From assembly GCA_017537905.1 (NCBI GenBank), contig JAFYJX010000028.1, positions 9,981 through 73,980 on the forward strand: 64,000 nucleotides of DNA, read 5' to 3'. Source of the stretch: Clostridiales bacterium (GTDB taxonomy: Bacteria > Bacillota_A > Clostridia > Saccharofermentanales > Saccharofermentanaceae). The notes beneath the pieces were generated by a model that worked only from the letters and a program-made list of their open reading frames with translations, was not told where the DNA came from and searched no databases. Shown here in pieces: positions 32,905 to 42,331 of the stretch (position 1 is its first letter; the number at the start of each line of letters is the position of its first letter). A program made the position numbers and the translations under genes.

Positions 32905-34902
32905 ATGAAAAAAATAGCAGCAATAGTTATTGCTACAGCGATGGTTGTTCCGGTTGTGACAGGGTGCGGTACGGTAACTGTACCGGAGACTTCCGCCAGT
33001 GAGACGACCGTCAAAGAATTAGAACCTGCAAGAGCTCAGGATGATTACTTCAGGTTCATTAACCAGGATCGTTTCGATGAAGCTGAATTCGAATACGGCG
33101 AGCAGGCATCGGGTGGTGCATTCGATACCAAACTCGTTCGTGAACAGGTAGAAGGCATCATCAAAGACGTTGCAAAAGGAAGCGGATACGCCAAGGGAAG
33201 CGAAGAAGAGATCATTAAGAGCGCCTATGATTCATTCATGGCTTATGATTTCAAGAACGAGCCTATCCCGGCAGATCTCATGGAAATGATCGAATCGGTC
33301 GATAACTGCAAGACTGTTGATGAGCTTCTTAAGGTTGATGCGAAGCTCGCAAGAGACTACGGCATGCAGGGCTTTTTATGTGTATCACCGAAAGTCAATC
33401 CTTTTGATCCGCAGAAGAGAGTAATGACTTTTACTCCTTATTCAGGAGTTCTCAGAACGAGTTTTACCGAATTGAAGGACTCACTCTTTTCAGCTGACAG
33501 TATCATGACCGATACCAAGGCTGTATTGGCTACCAGGGGATACGACAAGGAAACGGCAGAAAAGACAGGTAAAAAACTCGCTTATCTCGCGATCGACCTT
33601 TACAACGCGACAGACATGGAGCTCGCAGAGGCTCAGTTTGATTATGAATATACAAAGATATTCACCGCAAAAGAAATGAAGGCGATATTTACAAATATCG
33701 ATCTTGACGGCTATCTTACCGAGATCGGTTTCGATACGTCAAAGATCAAGTCTTATGCTCTTACTGACGAAAGTCAGCTTAAGGCGTTGAACGACATTCT
33801 TACAGATGAGAATATCGATGCTCTTAAGGCATTGGAGCTCGGAAATATCTATAACGCTTTTACAAGATATATCGCACCTCACTACACACAGCTCGCCGGA
33901 ATGGTTCCGAAGAACTACGAGTCCCTGGAAAAACAGGCAGTTGATGAAATCAGGGGTGCTTTCAAAGCTGAGACAGATCCCATCTACGTTGAGCGCTATT
34001 ACAGCGAAGAGATGGATAAGAAGTTAAGAGACATGTGTGATGATATCAGGGCCGGTTATAAGGAACTCATCACAAAAGCCACATGGCTCTCAGGACCTAC
34101 GAGAGCTGAGCTCTTAAGAAAGCTCGAGAACATCGTCTATGTAACAGGCTCTGATCTTAAACGACACGACAAAGCCAAGTTCGAGAAAGTTGCAAGCAAG
34201 AACTACTATGAACTTTATATCAACTATCAGAGGATCGACCGTCAGGATCTGATCAACAGCTTATATGAGCCCGTATCCAGAACGGACATTCAGATGGCAA
34301 TGCAGATATTAAACGCCTGCTACAATCCTTCGTTCAATAATATTACGATCACAGTAGCGATCATGATTGATCCTTTCTTCAATAAGGATGCTGACTATTA
34401 TACGAACTTGGGCGGCCTTGGAATGGTTATCGCTCACGAGATGGGTCATGCTTTTGACAGCAACTGCATCGTATTTAATTCAAAGGGTGAATATAACCCT
34501 TCCTGGATCCCTGAATCAGACATGGATACGCTTAAGGCACGTAACGAAAAGGCTGTAAGCTATTTCGAAGATAACTTTACGGTTTTCGGCGTTTATCACG
34601 TAAAGGGAGAAGATACTTTAGGCGAGAACTATGCTGACTTAGGCGCCATGGAGTGCATTACTTCCCTGACCAAGACTAAAGAAGACAGGATCAAGCTTTT
34701 CGAGAATTATGCGACGATATGGAGCGAGATGCGTACTGATGATTCGATCATTGAACAGATCGCACAGGATCCGCACAGCCCCTCAGTAATAAGAGTAAAT
34801 GCAGTTCTCTCTACGATCGAAGCATTCTATGAGACATACGATGTCAAGGAAGGCGACGGCATGTATATCGCTCCTGACAAGAGAATTTCTCGCTGGTATT
34901 GA
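32905..34902 (+). CDS. M13-family zinc metallopeptidase lipoprotein
   Basis: 665 residues. The signal peptide ends VVTGC, a lipobox, so it is anchored outside the membrane. The gluzincin site is VIAHEMGHAFD with HExxH from His 511, and GENYADLGAME supplies the third ligand Glu and the following Asp, as in neprilysin and PepO. Length is normal for the family. It is followed after 13 bp by a FtsX-type permease and its ATPase, so a peptide that the transporter exports or senses could be its substrate. GGGGAG precedes the start. Confidence 0.9.
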   Translation: MKKIAAIVIATAMVVPVVTGCGTVTVPETSASETTVKELEPARAQDDYFRFINQDRFDEAEFEYGEQASGGAFDTKLVREQVEGIIKDVAKGSGYAKGSEEEIIKSAYDSFMAYDFKNEPIPADLMEMIESVDNCKTVDELLKVDAKLARDYGMQGFLCVSPKVNPFDPQKRVMTFTPYSGVLRTSFTELKDSLFSADSIMTDTKAVLATRGYDKETAEKTGKKLAYLAIDLYNATDMELAEAQFDYEYTKIFTAKEMKAIFTNIDLDGYLTEIGFDTSKIKSYALTDESQLKALNDILTDENIDALKALELGNIYNAFTRYIAPHYTQLAGMVPKNYESLEKQAVDEIRGAFKAETDPIYVERYYSEEMDKKLRDMCDDIRAGYKELITKATWLSGPTRAELLRKLENIVYVTGSDLKRHDKAKFEKVASKNYYELYINYQRIDRQDLINSLYEPVSRTDIQMAMQILNACYNPSFNNITITVAIMIDPFFNKDADYYTNLGGLGMVIAHEMGHAFDSNCIVFNSKGEYNPSWIPESDMDTLKARNEKAVSYFEDNFTVFGVYHVKGEDTLGENYADLGAMECITSLTKTKEDRIKLFENYATIWSEMRTDDSIIEQIAQDPHSPSVIRVNAVLSTIEAFYETYDVKEGDGMYIAPDKRISRWY

Positions 34903-34915
34903 TGGGGGATAGAAG

Positions 34916-37378
34916 ATGAATATTGTATTGAAAAATTCACTTAAAAATATATTCGGAAAACCTTTCCGCACACTGCTCGTAGTGTTTGCGATCTTTGTAT
35001 GCTGCCTTTGCGCCATGTTCTGCTTTGACTTGGGAGACAGCGTTACCGGGATCCTGATGAATTACATCGGCAGCATTTCTTCAGCAGACTTTATGGCATC
35101 TTCTTCAGGAAGCGATATGTCCAAGCTTCCTGACGGTTTCCCTGAATGCGAAACGATGTCCATAGTCGCAAATAGCGAGCTCATCTACAAGAAGATCGAT
35201 GGTGAGTACTGCTATGTAACTACCGAGAGTCTTTCCATCTATGGTATCGATGTTGATGAAGCAGTATCCATGAAGTTCATTTCCAAGATCGAGCTTAACA
35301 AGGGCGAGATGCTTATTTCAAAGGAGTTTTCCGAAAAGCACGGATATAAAGCGGGCGACAAGATCACTGTCCACGACAGGGCGAAAGAAGAAGTCGAACT
35401 TACTATCGCGGGCATTTTCCCGGAGGATACAAAGAATCCTCTCCTTCAGGGCAATAAGGCAATCGTAAACCTCGAGACCAGTGACATGATCTCCTGCGGT
35501 GACAGAGAAGCCGACGTCTTAATGATCGATGTTAAGGATAACAGCAGGATCAAAGAGGCAGAGGATCTTCTTAAGTCGGCTTATCCGGATGTTGCTACAA
35601 CAGACCTGTTCTTCAGCGATTCCGATATGGCAATGATCACTGAGTTCCGCGCGATCTTTTATCTGCTCTTTGCCATCACATTCCTTCTCGTGATCTTTGT
35701 TACAGCATCTATCTGCAACAGGATCGTAAGCGAGAGAATGTCATTCATCGGCACATTAAGAAGCCTTGGAATGAGCACAGCGCGCACGGGCCGTATCCTC
35801 CTTTTGGAGAATGTGCTCTATGCGCTCCTGGGAAGTGTTCCTGCGGTAGCGTTATATTCTCTGATAAGAAAACCCATGTTTGATTCTCTGTTTATCACAG
35901 AAGGCGATGGTATCTCATTGCAGCTTGAGATCCCGGAGTTATCTATCGGCCTTGTCTTAGGCGTTATCATAGGTGCAGTGCTTATCGAGTGCCTGATCCC
36001 TTTGAAGGCTATCTTAAATGCGCTCAAGACATCTATCAGAGATATCATTTTCGACAACAGAGACACAGAATACAGATTCAGCAGATCAACATTCGTAATG
36101 GGTCTTATCTGCCTTGTTACCGCAGTGGTCACATTCTTCTTCAGGAGCAATATCGTCGGAGCTATCTTCTGCCTCCTTTCAGCTGTAGGCGCTCTCGCAT
36201 TCCTCTTCCCGAGACTTTTGAGAGTTGTATCAAAGCTCATTCAGAAGGCTGCAGATAAGAAAGATAAATCTGCGTGGTCACTTGCCGCAGCAGAGACTGT
36301 CTCGAGAAAGAGCACAGTAGGAAGCGGCGTGTTAAGCGCAACGGCAGCGGCTATGTGCATCGTAGTATATGCGATCGCTGTAGCCATGGGAGACAGCTTC
36401 GGAACCATCCCTTATAACTGTGATGTTGTAATGGATGCAAGTAAAGAGGCAAAGTACTACACATATATTGAGCACCTGGAAGGTGTTACAGATGTTGAAT
36501 CAGTTTATGTAACCACCAGAGAGTATCATCTTAACGATGTCAAAAAGAGCATGGCGGGATACTTCTACGGTCTTCCCGAAGAAGGCTTTAGGAACTATAA
36601 GGGATTTACGGATCTCCCCGAAAAACTCGAGGAAGGAAATGTCCTTATCGACAAGAAGCTCGCTAACAGAAAAGGCATTAAAGAAGGCGAGACGATCAAG
36701 ATAACGATCGCACCTGACAGTGTATTCCCCATCGAAAGAGAATATACGGTCCAGAAGATCTTAGAGAGTAATTCTGCTGACGGCGGCGTTGAAGCAATCG
36801 TCATGCCTCTTAAGGAATACAAGATGCTCTTTAACGACACACCAGGTCATATTCTTGTCTCCTGCGATAACGCCGAAAAGGTAAAGAAAGATCTCGAGAC
36901 ATATGCCAAGGGTTCATACACTTCAGTCGATACAGTGCCTGAGCTTATTAAGAAAAGTGAGACAAACAGCAAGCAGACGCTGACGGTTATTACCTGCATC
37001 ATTGTTGTAGCACTCGGCATGACTGCGATCGGTATGATCTCTAACCAGCTCATAGGTTTCGAAGGAAGAAAGAAGGAGTGTGCAGTTTTGCTCTCAACAG
37101 CAATGAGCAGATCTAAGCTGTCCGGAATACTTCTTAAGGAAGTCCTTATAACATCAGTCACAGCATCAGGCGTTGGCACGATCGTTGGAACACTGCTGAC
37201 ACTGGTATTAAAGGCAGCTCTCGATAATACCGAGACAATCGTTCTGAATGTTACTGTAAATCCTGTAACAAACCTTATATTCTTCGCCATTCTGGCACTG
37301 GTATTTACAGGCACGGTTCTCTTCCCGATCAAGAACTTAAGGAAGATGAAGATTTCAGAACAGATCAAGTATGAGTAA
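34916..37378 (+). CDS. ABC transporter permease, FtsX/MacB type
   Basis: 820 residues with an N-terminal helix (about 18-40), a large extracytoplasmic domain (about 45-250), three helices, a second extracytoplasmic domain and three more helices near the C-terminus: two FtsX domains in one chain. Such permeases do not move solutes through a pore in the usual way but drive lipoprotein release, peptide export or antibiotic resistance. The ATPase gene follows after 18 bp. GGGGGAT precedes the start. Confidence 0.88.
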   Translation: MNIVLKNSLKNIFGKPFRTLLVVFAIFVCCLCAMFCFDLGDSVTGILMNYIGSISSADFMASSSGSDMSKLPDGFPECETMSIVANSELIYKKIDGEYCYVTTESLSIYGIDVDEAVSMKFISKIELNKGEMLISKEFSEKHGYKAGDKITVHDRAKEEVELTIAGIFPEDTKNPLLQGNKAIVNLETSDMISCGDREADVLMIDVKDNSRIKEAEDLLKSAYPDVATTDLFFSDSDMAMITEFRAIFYLLFAITFLLVIFVTASICNRIVSERMSFIGTLRSLGMSTARTGRILLLENVLYALLGSVPAVALYSLIRKPMFDSLFITEGDGISLQLEIPELSIGLVLGVIIGAVLIECLIPLKAILNALKTSIRDIIFDNRDTEYRFSRSTFVMGLICLVTAVVTFFFRSNIVGAIFCLLSAVGALAFLFPRLLRVVSKLIQKAADKKDKSAWSLAAAETVSRKSTVGSGVLSATAAAMCIVVYAIAVAMGDSFGTIPYNCDVVMDASKEAKYYTYIEHLEGVTDVESVYVTTREYHLNDVKKSMAGYFYGLPEEGFRNYKGFTDLPEKLEEGNVLIDKKLANRKGIKEGETIKITIAPDSVFPIEREYTVQKILESNSADGGVEAIVMPLKEYKMLFNDTPGHILVSCDNAEKVKKDLETYAKGSYTSVDTVPELIKKSETNSKQTLTVITCIIVVALGMTAIGMISNQLIGFEGRKKECAVLLSTAMSRSKLSGILLKEVLITSVTASGVGTIVGTLLTLVLKAALDNTETIVLNVTVNPVTNLIFFAILALVFTGTVLFPIKNLRKMKISEQIKYE

Positions 37379-37396
37379 TAAACGGAGGATAATAAA

Positions 37397-38071
37397 ATGA
37401 CTAAGATCATCGAAGTAAATAATGTAAGCAAGGCTTTCGGTAAGAACGAGAACTTGAACCAGGTATTAAACGGAGCATGCATGAGCGTAGAAGAAGGAGA
37501 GTTCGTATCCCTGATGGGTGCATCCGGATCAGGTAAATCCACACTCCTTTACCTTATCGGCGGACTCGACAGAACTTTCGAGGGCAATATCTCAGTCTGC
37601 GGACAGGATATCGGCAAACTTAAAGACAAGCAGCTCTCAGATTTGAGACTTAAGAATATGGGATTCGTATTCCAGTTCTATAACCTTGTAATGAACCTTA
37701 ATGTACAGGACAACATCCTTCTGCCCCAGACGATCAATGGCAAGAAGAAGTCCGACCTTAAGAAAGAACTTGATGAGATCTTAGAGATCACAGGACTTAC
37801 AGAAAAGCGCAAGGCAATGCCCAACACATTGTCCGGCGGCCAGCAGCAGAGAGTTGCTATCGCAAGAGCGGTCCTCGGCAACCCTCAGATCATTCTTGCT
37901 GACGAGCCTACAGGAAACCTGGATGCCCAGTCGAGCAGAGAGATCATGGAATTATTTGCGAAGCTCAACAAGGAAAAAGGACTTACGATCCTTCAGGTAA
38001 CCCACTCCGAAAAGTGTGCATCATACGGTACACGTACGATCAGGCTTGAGGATGGAAAGACAATTGGCTAA
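37397..38071 (+). CDS. ABC transporter ATP-binding protein
   Basis: 224 residues. Walker A GASGSGKST at about 42, signature LSGGQQQRVAIARA, Walker B IILADEPTGNLD and switch His in LQVTHSEKC. This is the MacB/LolD class, which pairs with FtsX-type permeases such as the preceding gene product. GGAGG lies before the ATG. A terminator hairpin follows. Confidence 0.95.
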   Translation: MTKIIEVNNVSKAFGKNENLNQVLNGACMSVEEGEFVSLMGASGSGKSTLLYLIGGLDRTFEGNISVCGQDIGKLKDKQLSDLRLKNMGFVFQFYNLVMNLNVQDNILLPQTINGKKKSDLKKELDEILEITGLTEKRKAMPNTLSGGQQQRVAIARAVLGNPQIILADEPTGNLDAQSSREIMELFAKLNKEKGLTILQVTHSEKCASYGTRTIRLEDGKTIG

Positions 38072-38104
38072 CCCCCTCTAATTACCCCGATTATAGATTG
38101 CAAG

Positions 38105-38137
38105 AAGCAGCTTGTGCGAAGAGCGCGGCTGCTTTTT
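38105..38137 (+). terminator. Rho-independent terminator of the peptidase-ABC operon
   Basis: AAGCAGC (38105-38111) pairs with GCTGCTT (38128-38134), an inner GCG-rich stem tightens the loop, and TTTTT (38132-38136) follows. Confidence 0.75.
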
Positions 38138-38198
38138 GTATGGGTAATACAAGGCCTTATGAAGAGTCAAAAAATGCGTTTGATTTTTACAATTCTTG

Positions 38199-38290
38199 TT
38201 CGGCTATGCAGAACAGATGTAGTAACAAAACCGGTCATTCTGATTGAATTTTACGATTTTTGTTCGGCTGTACCGAACAAATGCTGAACA
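38199..38290 (-). repeat. 92-bp dispersed repeat, copy 2 (inverted)
   Basis: The reverse complement aligns without gaps to 4812-4903 with 76 of 92 bases identical by my count. GTTCGG-loop-CCGAAC hairpin and the GGTTTTGTTACT block are retained. It lies between a terminator and the promoter of the hydrolase operon. No coding frame. Confidence 0.8.
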
Positions 38291-38321
38291 AAACCGAAAA
38301 AAGCACGCTAAGAAAACGAAC

Positions 38322-38349
38322 TTGACAATGTAAAGATAGCCGCTATAAT
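38322..38349 (+). promoter_or_regulatory. Consensus promoter of the hydrolase-TetR operon
   Basis: TTGACA (38322-38327), 16 bp, TATAAT (38344-38349): both boxes are perfect. The strength of this promoter suggests it is normally held down by a repressor. Confidence 0.85.
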
Positions 38350-38357
38350 CCAAGATA

Positions 38358-38370
38358 TTGACAGTGTCAA
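38358..38370. promoter_or_regulatory. Operator-like palindrome at the transcription start
   Basis: TTGACA-G-TGTCAA, a perfect inverted repeat 8 bp after the -10 box, where a bound protein would block initiation. A TetR regulator is encoded as the second gene of the operon. The core is the same as in the 19-bp palindrome at 24601-24619. Confidence 0.7.
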
Positions 38371-38382
38371 GATTGGAGTAAG

Positions 38383-39462
38383 ATGGTGAGAAAGAAAATG
38401 ATTATAACTGCAGTATGTGTGTTGGCGTTGCCTCTGATAATACTGGCTGTCTGGGCAATTATGAGTCCCGGTAAGATCAGGACATATAGTGAACCAAACT
38501 CGTTGTCCGAGAAGTTTGTGACGGATATAAACGGAGCGCCAAATGGATTCTTCATAAACAGTAAGAATACAAATAATCCGGTTCTGCTTCTGGTGTCCAG
38601 CGGTCCTGGTACGGATGATTACGTATTTACGGACAAATATAAGGATATGACTCTGGAAGAAGATTTCACTGTTGTATATTGGGATTACCGCTATATGGGT
38701 ATTGCATATAACAGTAAGGCAGATATAGACAGTATTGATCTGGCGCATCTGCTTGATGATACATATGAAGTTACTGAGTATCTTAAGGAGAGATTTAATA
38801 AGGATAAGATCTACATCATGGGCTTTTCGGGCGGTTCGCATATTGCATTAAGAGAAGTGCAGAGGCACCCGGAGAACTATTATGCGTATATCGGCATGGC
38901 GCAGTGCGTTACGGATTCATATGAGAACGATACCTTGATGTATAACTTCATGAAGGGTGTTTTTGAGTCCCGGGGTGATGCTAAGAACCTTAATAAGCTT
39001 GAGGATTCGGTCGTACATCTTGACAGTGGTAACATACAATGTAAAGATTGGTTTGTATATGTAAATCTGCTTCATGAAGCGGGCGGCGGGACGATATATA
39101 ACAAGAGTGAGTTTGAAGGCATTACGTGGCCTATAATCACATGCGGCTGTTATACGGTTGGTGAGAAGATCGGCTATGTCAGGGGCATGAAGATGTACAG
39201 GACGACAAAGCTTTCAAAAGAACTCGACGGTTTTGATTACAGACAGAGCATAACCGATATTAGAGTTCCTGCCTTTTTCATAAGCGGCGAATACGATTAC
39301 AACTGTCCATGGGAATTGGTCATGGATTACTGCAGTGTTTTAAACGCACCGCAGAAAGAGTTTTACAAAATACCTGATGCTGCGCACAGTCCTTTGTGGG
39401 AGAATCCTGAAATGACTTGCAAAGTGTTAAGACAGATAAAGGAGATGACTATTAATGGCTGA
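38383..39462 (+). CDS. Alpha/beta hydrolase with N-terminal membrane anchor
   Basis: 359 residues. A hydrophobic N-terminus (about 7-27) anchors or exports the protein. LLVSSGPGTDDYVF is the oxyanion-hole region of prolyl-iminopeptidase-like hydrolases, GFSGGS holds the nucleophile Ser, ISGEYDYNCPW the Asp and PDAAHSPLW the His. Substrate unknown. It overlaps the TetR gene by 8 bp. Its control by that regulator suggests a role in removing a toxic ester or amide. Confidence 0.82.
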   Translation: MVRKKMIITAVCVLALPLIILAVWAIMSPGKIRTYSEPNSLSEKFVTDINGAPNGFFINSKNTNNPVLLLVSSGPGTDDYVFTDKYKDMTLEEDFTVVYWDYRYMGIAYNSKADIDSIDLAHLLDDTYEVTEYLKERFNKDKIYIMGFSGGSHIALREVQRHPENYYAYIGMAQCVTDSYENDTLMYNFMKGVFESRGDAKNLNKLEDSVVHLDSGNIQCKDWFVYVNLLHEAGGGTIYNKSEFEGITWPIITCGCYTVGEKIGYVRGMKMYRTTKLSKELDGFDYRQSITDIRVPAFFISGEYDYNCPWELVMDYCSVLNAPQKEFYKIPDAAHSPLWENPEMTCKVLRQIKEMTING

Positions 39463-40030
39463 CAGTTACCATCACGGCAATCTGAGACAGGCACTTATCG
39501 ATGCCGGTATCAAGATCATTAATGAGAATGGTGAAGAGAATCTTTCCCTAAGAAAGGCTGCAGCAGCCTGCGGTGTTTCCCATGCCGCACCTTATGCGCA
39601 CTTTAAAGATAAGGAAGAGCTGATCGAAGCGATCAAGGAAAACGTTACTGACAGATTTATGGAAAAGCTCGTCGAAGCAGTTACTGATAAACCTACTGCT
39701 GATGCAGCGATCATTGCGATGGGCAGAGCATATGTTACGTTCTTCAGTAAGAATCCTGATTATTTCATATTCCTTTTCGGCAAGCAGAATATTACTGCAC
39801 ACCTTAAGATGAACAGGGAATATAAAGATGATTATCCGCCGTTCCTCCTTCTTCGGAAAATGTATCTGAAGCACCTGGAGGAAGCAGGTCTCGAGAAGAC
39901 TTATGAAGAGCAGGAGATCGAGCTAATAAAGATATGGTCGATCGTTCACGGCATGGCATCGATTGCATGCATGAAGGGCATCAAGTCCTCTATCAACTGG
40001 AATAATATTGATGAAAGGCTGCTTGTTTAA
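39455..40030 (+). CDS. TetR/AcrR-family repressor
   Basis: 191 residues. The HTH lies at about 28-55, with LSLRKAAAACGVSHAAPYAHF and then KDKEELIEAI, the typical TetR pattern; the alpha-helical C-terminal region binds ligand and forms the dimer. It probably represses its own operon through TTGACANTGTCAA. Start ATG 39455 overlaps the hydrolase gene. Confidence 0.92.
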   Translation: MADSYHHGNLRQALIDAGIKIINENGEENLSLRKAAAACGVSHAAPYAHFKDKEELIEAIKENVTDRFMEKLVEAVTDKPTADAAIIAMGRAYVTFFSKNPDYFIFLFGKQNITAHLKMNREYKDDYPPFLLLRKMYLKHLEEAGLEKTYEEQEIELIKIWSIVHGMASIACMKGIKSSINWNNIDERLLV

Positions 40031-40033
40031 GAC

Positions 40034-40435
40034 ATGATTGATTACAGTGATCAGAAAGAATTTGCGAAAGAAGAATTGGAGAGACTGTTTCTCTCGGTTG
40101 ACTGGTCCTCGGGACACTTTCCGGAAAAGCTTGTAGCAGCAATGAGAAATTATAAGGCAGTTTATTCTGCATGGGACGGAGATAAGCTTGTCGGACTGAT
40201 CAGCGTAATGGACGACGGAATAATGAATGCGTATGTCCATTACCTTCTGGTCGATCCCGATTATCACGGCGCAGGCATCGGCAAAGAATTGGTTGAGAGG
40301 GTTAAGGAATACTATAAAGATTATATGCGTATCTGTGTTATCGCATACGATACGGCAGTCAAGTTTTACGAGCACTGCGGATTTGAGATAAGCGAAGGCG
40401 CTTCGCCGATGTGCATAACAACGCTCTGGACATAA
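40034..40435 (+). CDS. GNAT N-acetyltransferase
   Basis: 133 residues; VDPDYHGAGIGKELVERV (about 76-93) binds CoA, and KFYEHCGFE lies near the C-terminus. It starts 3 bp after the TetR stop, so it belongs to the same operon. Substrate unknown. Confidence 0.87.
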   Translation: MIDYSDQKEFAKEELERLFLSVDWSSGHFPEKLVAAMRNYKAVYSAWDGDKLVGLISVMDDGIMNAYVHYLLVDPDYHGAGIGKELVERVKEYYKDYMRICVIAYDTAVKFYEHCGFEISEGASPMCITTLWT

Positions 40436-40448
40436 GCGGAGGCTTTAA

Positions 40449-42212
40449 GTGGATAAATTCTGGAACATAACAGGTGAGATTATTGAGATGCTAAGTCTCG
40501 TCGATGCTCCGACGGCGTATCTCCTGATCTTTACTCCTGCCTGGCTGTTGTTCCTTATCGTGATCACGGTAATATTCAGAAAGCGCAAAAAGGATTTCTT
40601 TAAGATCCTCGCATTTATTCCGTTCCTCAATTTCGCTGTTTTCTATCTGATCAATGCCACCTGGGGTAACCAGTTGTTCGGGTTCCTGAGATATTGTCCG
40701 CACCTGGCTGCAGCGATCGTATATTGTGTTGCTTCGTTAGTGATCTCCCGCGGTAAGAGGAAGGTGCTGCCCCTTATTATTTCGGGCTTTTTGGGACTTT
40801 GCATTACTGCGTGGGCTGCAGTCTATGTTCTTGCACTGGGTTCAGCTTATCATCTCGGAAATTTCACGCGTTGCGGTTATGAGAAGTCCATGGCCTGCTT
40901 AATAACCGAACTCGAGAAGAATTATGTCTTAAGAGATTACAAGGAGATCGATTTCGACGAATTAAGACAGCGGTATATTCCTATGGCCGCTGAGGCCGAG
41001 AAAAACAAGGATGAGGAGGCTTTCGCTGAAACCGTAGCCAATCTCTGTTATGAATTCCACGACGGACATCTGTCGATCAGATTAACAGACAAGGAGTTAA
41101 GCACCAAAGTAAGAGAGAAGATGGCCGGAAATGATTACGGCTTCTCAATGATAAGGACAGATGAAGGTAAGACTCTTGTCATCCTCGCTGAAGAAGACTC
41201 TGAAGCCCATAAGCTTGGTTTACGCGACGGTGTAGAGATCACAGCGTGGGATGGCGTTGAGATCAATGAAGCGATCTCGAAGGTCCGCTGCGTTCAGTTC
41301 GTTGAATTCCTGTGTGCTTTCCCTGTAGAAGAAAACGAGGAGATCGTTAAGCCGGTATTCCTTGCGGGAATGGGTGGCGACAGTATCAAGGTCAAGTTCA
41401 TCGGTGAAGACGGAGTCGAAAAGGAAGTTACCGTCAATAAGATCGGAAGTTATTTCGGAAGGCTCTATAGAGCAGTATATCCTCTGACATCCAAGAAGCA
41501 TGAAGAGTTCTGTTATTCGGAGATGTTAGACGAGCATTGCGGATATATCTGCATCCCGAGAGAATCTTTCGATCCTGCTAATGATATCTCTGCAGCGCTC
41601 AATGATGAATATCCTGAGATCAGGGAACTCATGATCTCCAAGGTTGAAGAGCTGAAGAAGCAGGGCATGGACCGCCTTATCCTCGATATCAGGGGCAATG
41701 ACGGCGGCATTGACGTAGTTTACGAAGAGATCGTATCTTTGTTTGCAGATAAGATGATGGTAACTTACGGCGGTTTCTACGATGGCACAAGGTTCAGAAA
41801 GAGCGAGAACTGGGCATGGGTCATTGAACCTGACGGCAGGTACAGCGATATTCCAGTCGTAGTTCTCGTTAACGCAGGATGCGCGAGCTCGGGCGATCTT
41901 TTGGCCTACAGATTATCCCAGTGCCCGAATGTCACCATGATGGGCATCACCAACTCCTGGGGCTCAGCACAGGCCCTTGGCGGCGAGTGCATTTTAAGCG
42001 GCGGCAAGATAACTGTCAGATATCCTATGATCGCTTCGCTTGACGATAACGACCGGGTAATTGTAGATGCCGGTAAAGACAGGAAGAGCTCCATAATTCT
42101 CGATGAGAAGATCCCGATAGATTACGGCTGCGTTAAGATCCTTTACTACGTTCACGGAGATTACGATCTCGCTTATGCGCGTTATTACCTGAATAATAAA
42201 CTTGGCGCCTGA
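40449..42212 (+). CDS. S41-family (C-terminal processing type) serine peptidase, membrane-bound
   Basis: 587 residues. Four hydrophobic helices occupy about 15-130. A PDZ-like region (about 225-300, EAHKLGLRDGVEITAWDGVEI) precedes the S41 core: RLILDIRGNDGG, VVLVNAGCASSGDLLAYRL with the nucleophile Ser, and GITNSWGSAQALGGECIL. Peptidases of this type trim protein tails outside the membrane. The start is GTG with GCGGAGG 8 bp upstream. It follows the GNAT gene by 13 bp and may be part of the TetR-controlled operon. Confidence 0.85.
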   Translation: MDKFWNITGEIIEMLSLVDAPTAYLLIFTPAWLLFLIVITVIFRKRKKDFFKILAFIPFLNFAVFYLINATWGNQLFGFLRYCPHLAAAIVYCVASLVISRGKRKVLPLIISGFLGLCITAWAAVYVLALGSAYHLGNFTRCGYEKSMACLITELEKNYVLRDYKEIDFDELRQRYIPMAAEAEKNKDEEAFAETVANLCYEFHDGHLSIRLTDKELSTKVREKMAGNDYGFSMIRTDEGKTLVILAEEDSEAHKLGLRDGVEITAWDGVEINEAISKVRCVQFVEFLCAFPVEENEEIVKPVFLAGMGGDSIKVKFIGEDGVEKEVTVNKIGSYFGRLYRAVYPLTSKKHEEFCYSEMLDEHCGYICIPRESFDPANDISAALNDEYPEIRELMISKVEELKKQGMDRLILDIRGNDGGIDVVYEEIVSLFADKMMVTYGGFYDGTRFRKSENWAWVIEPDGRYSDIPVVVLVNAGCASSGDLLAYRLSQCPNVTMMGITNSWGSAQALGGECILSGGKITVRYPMIASLDDNDRVIVDAGKDRKSSIILDEKIPIDYGCVKILYYVHGDYDLAYARYYLNNKLGA

Positions 42213-42331
42213 AATGTGAGATATTTCGAAAAAAAGGCAAATTTCAAGTATTCACAATATTGATGCTGTTTGTATGCATTTCGTTGTTAGAATAAGCCCG
42301 ATTTTAAGACAGGACTTATAAAGGACGGATC

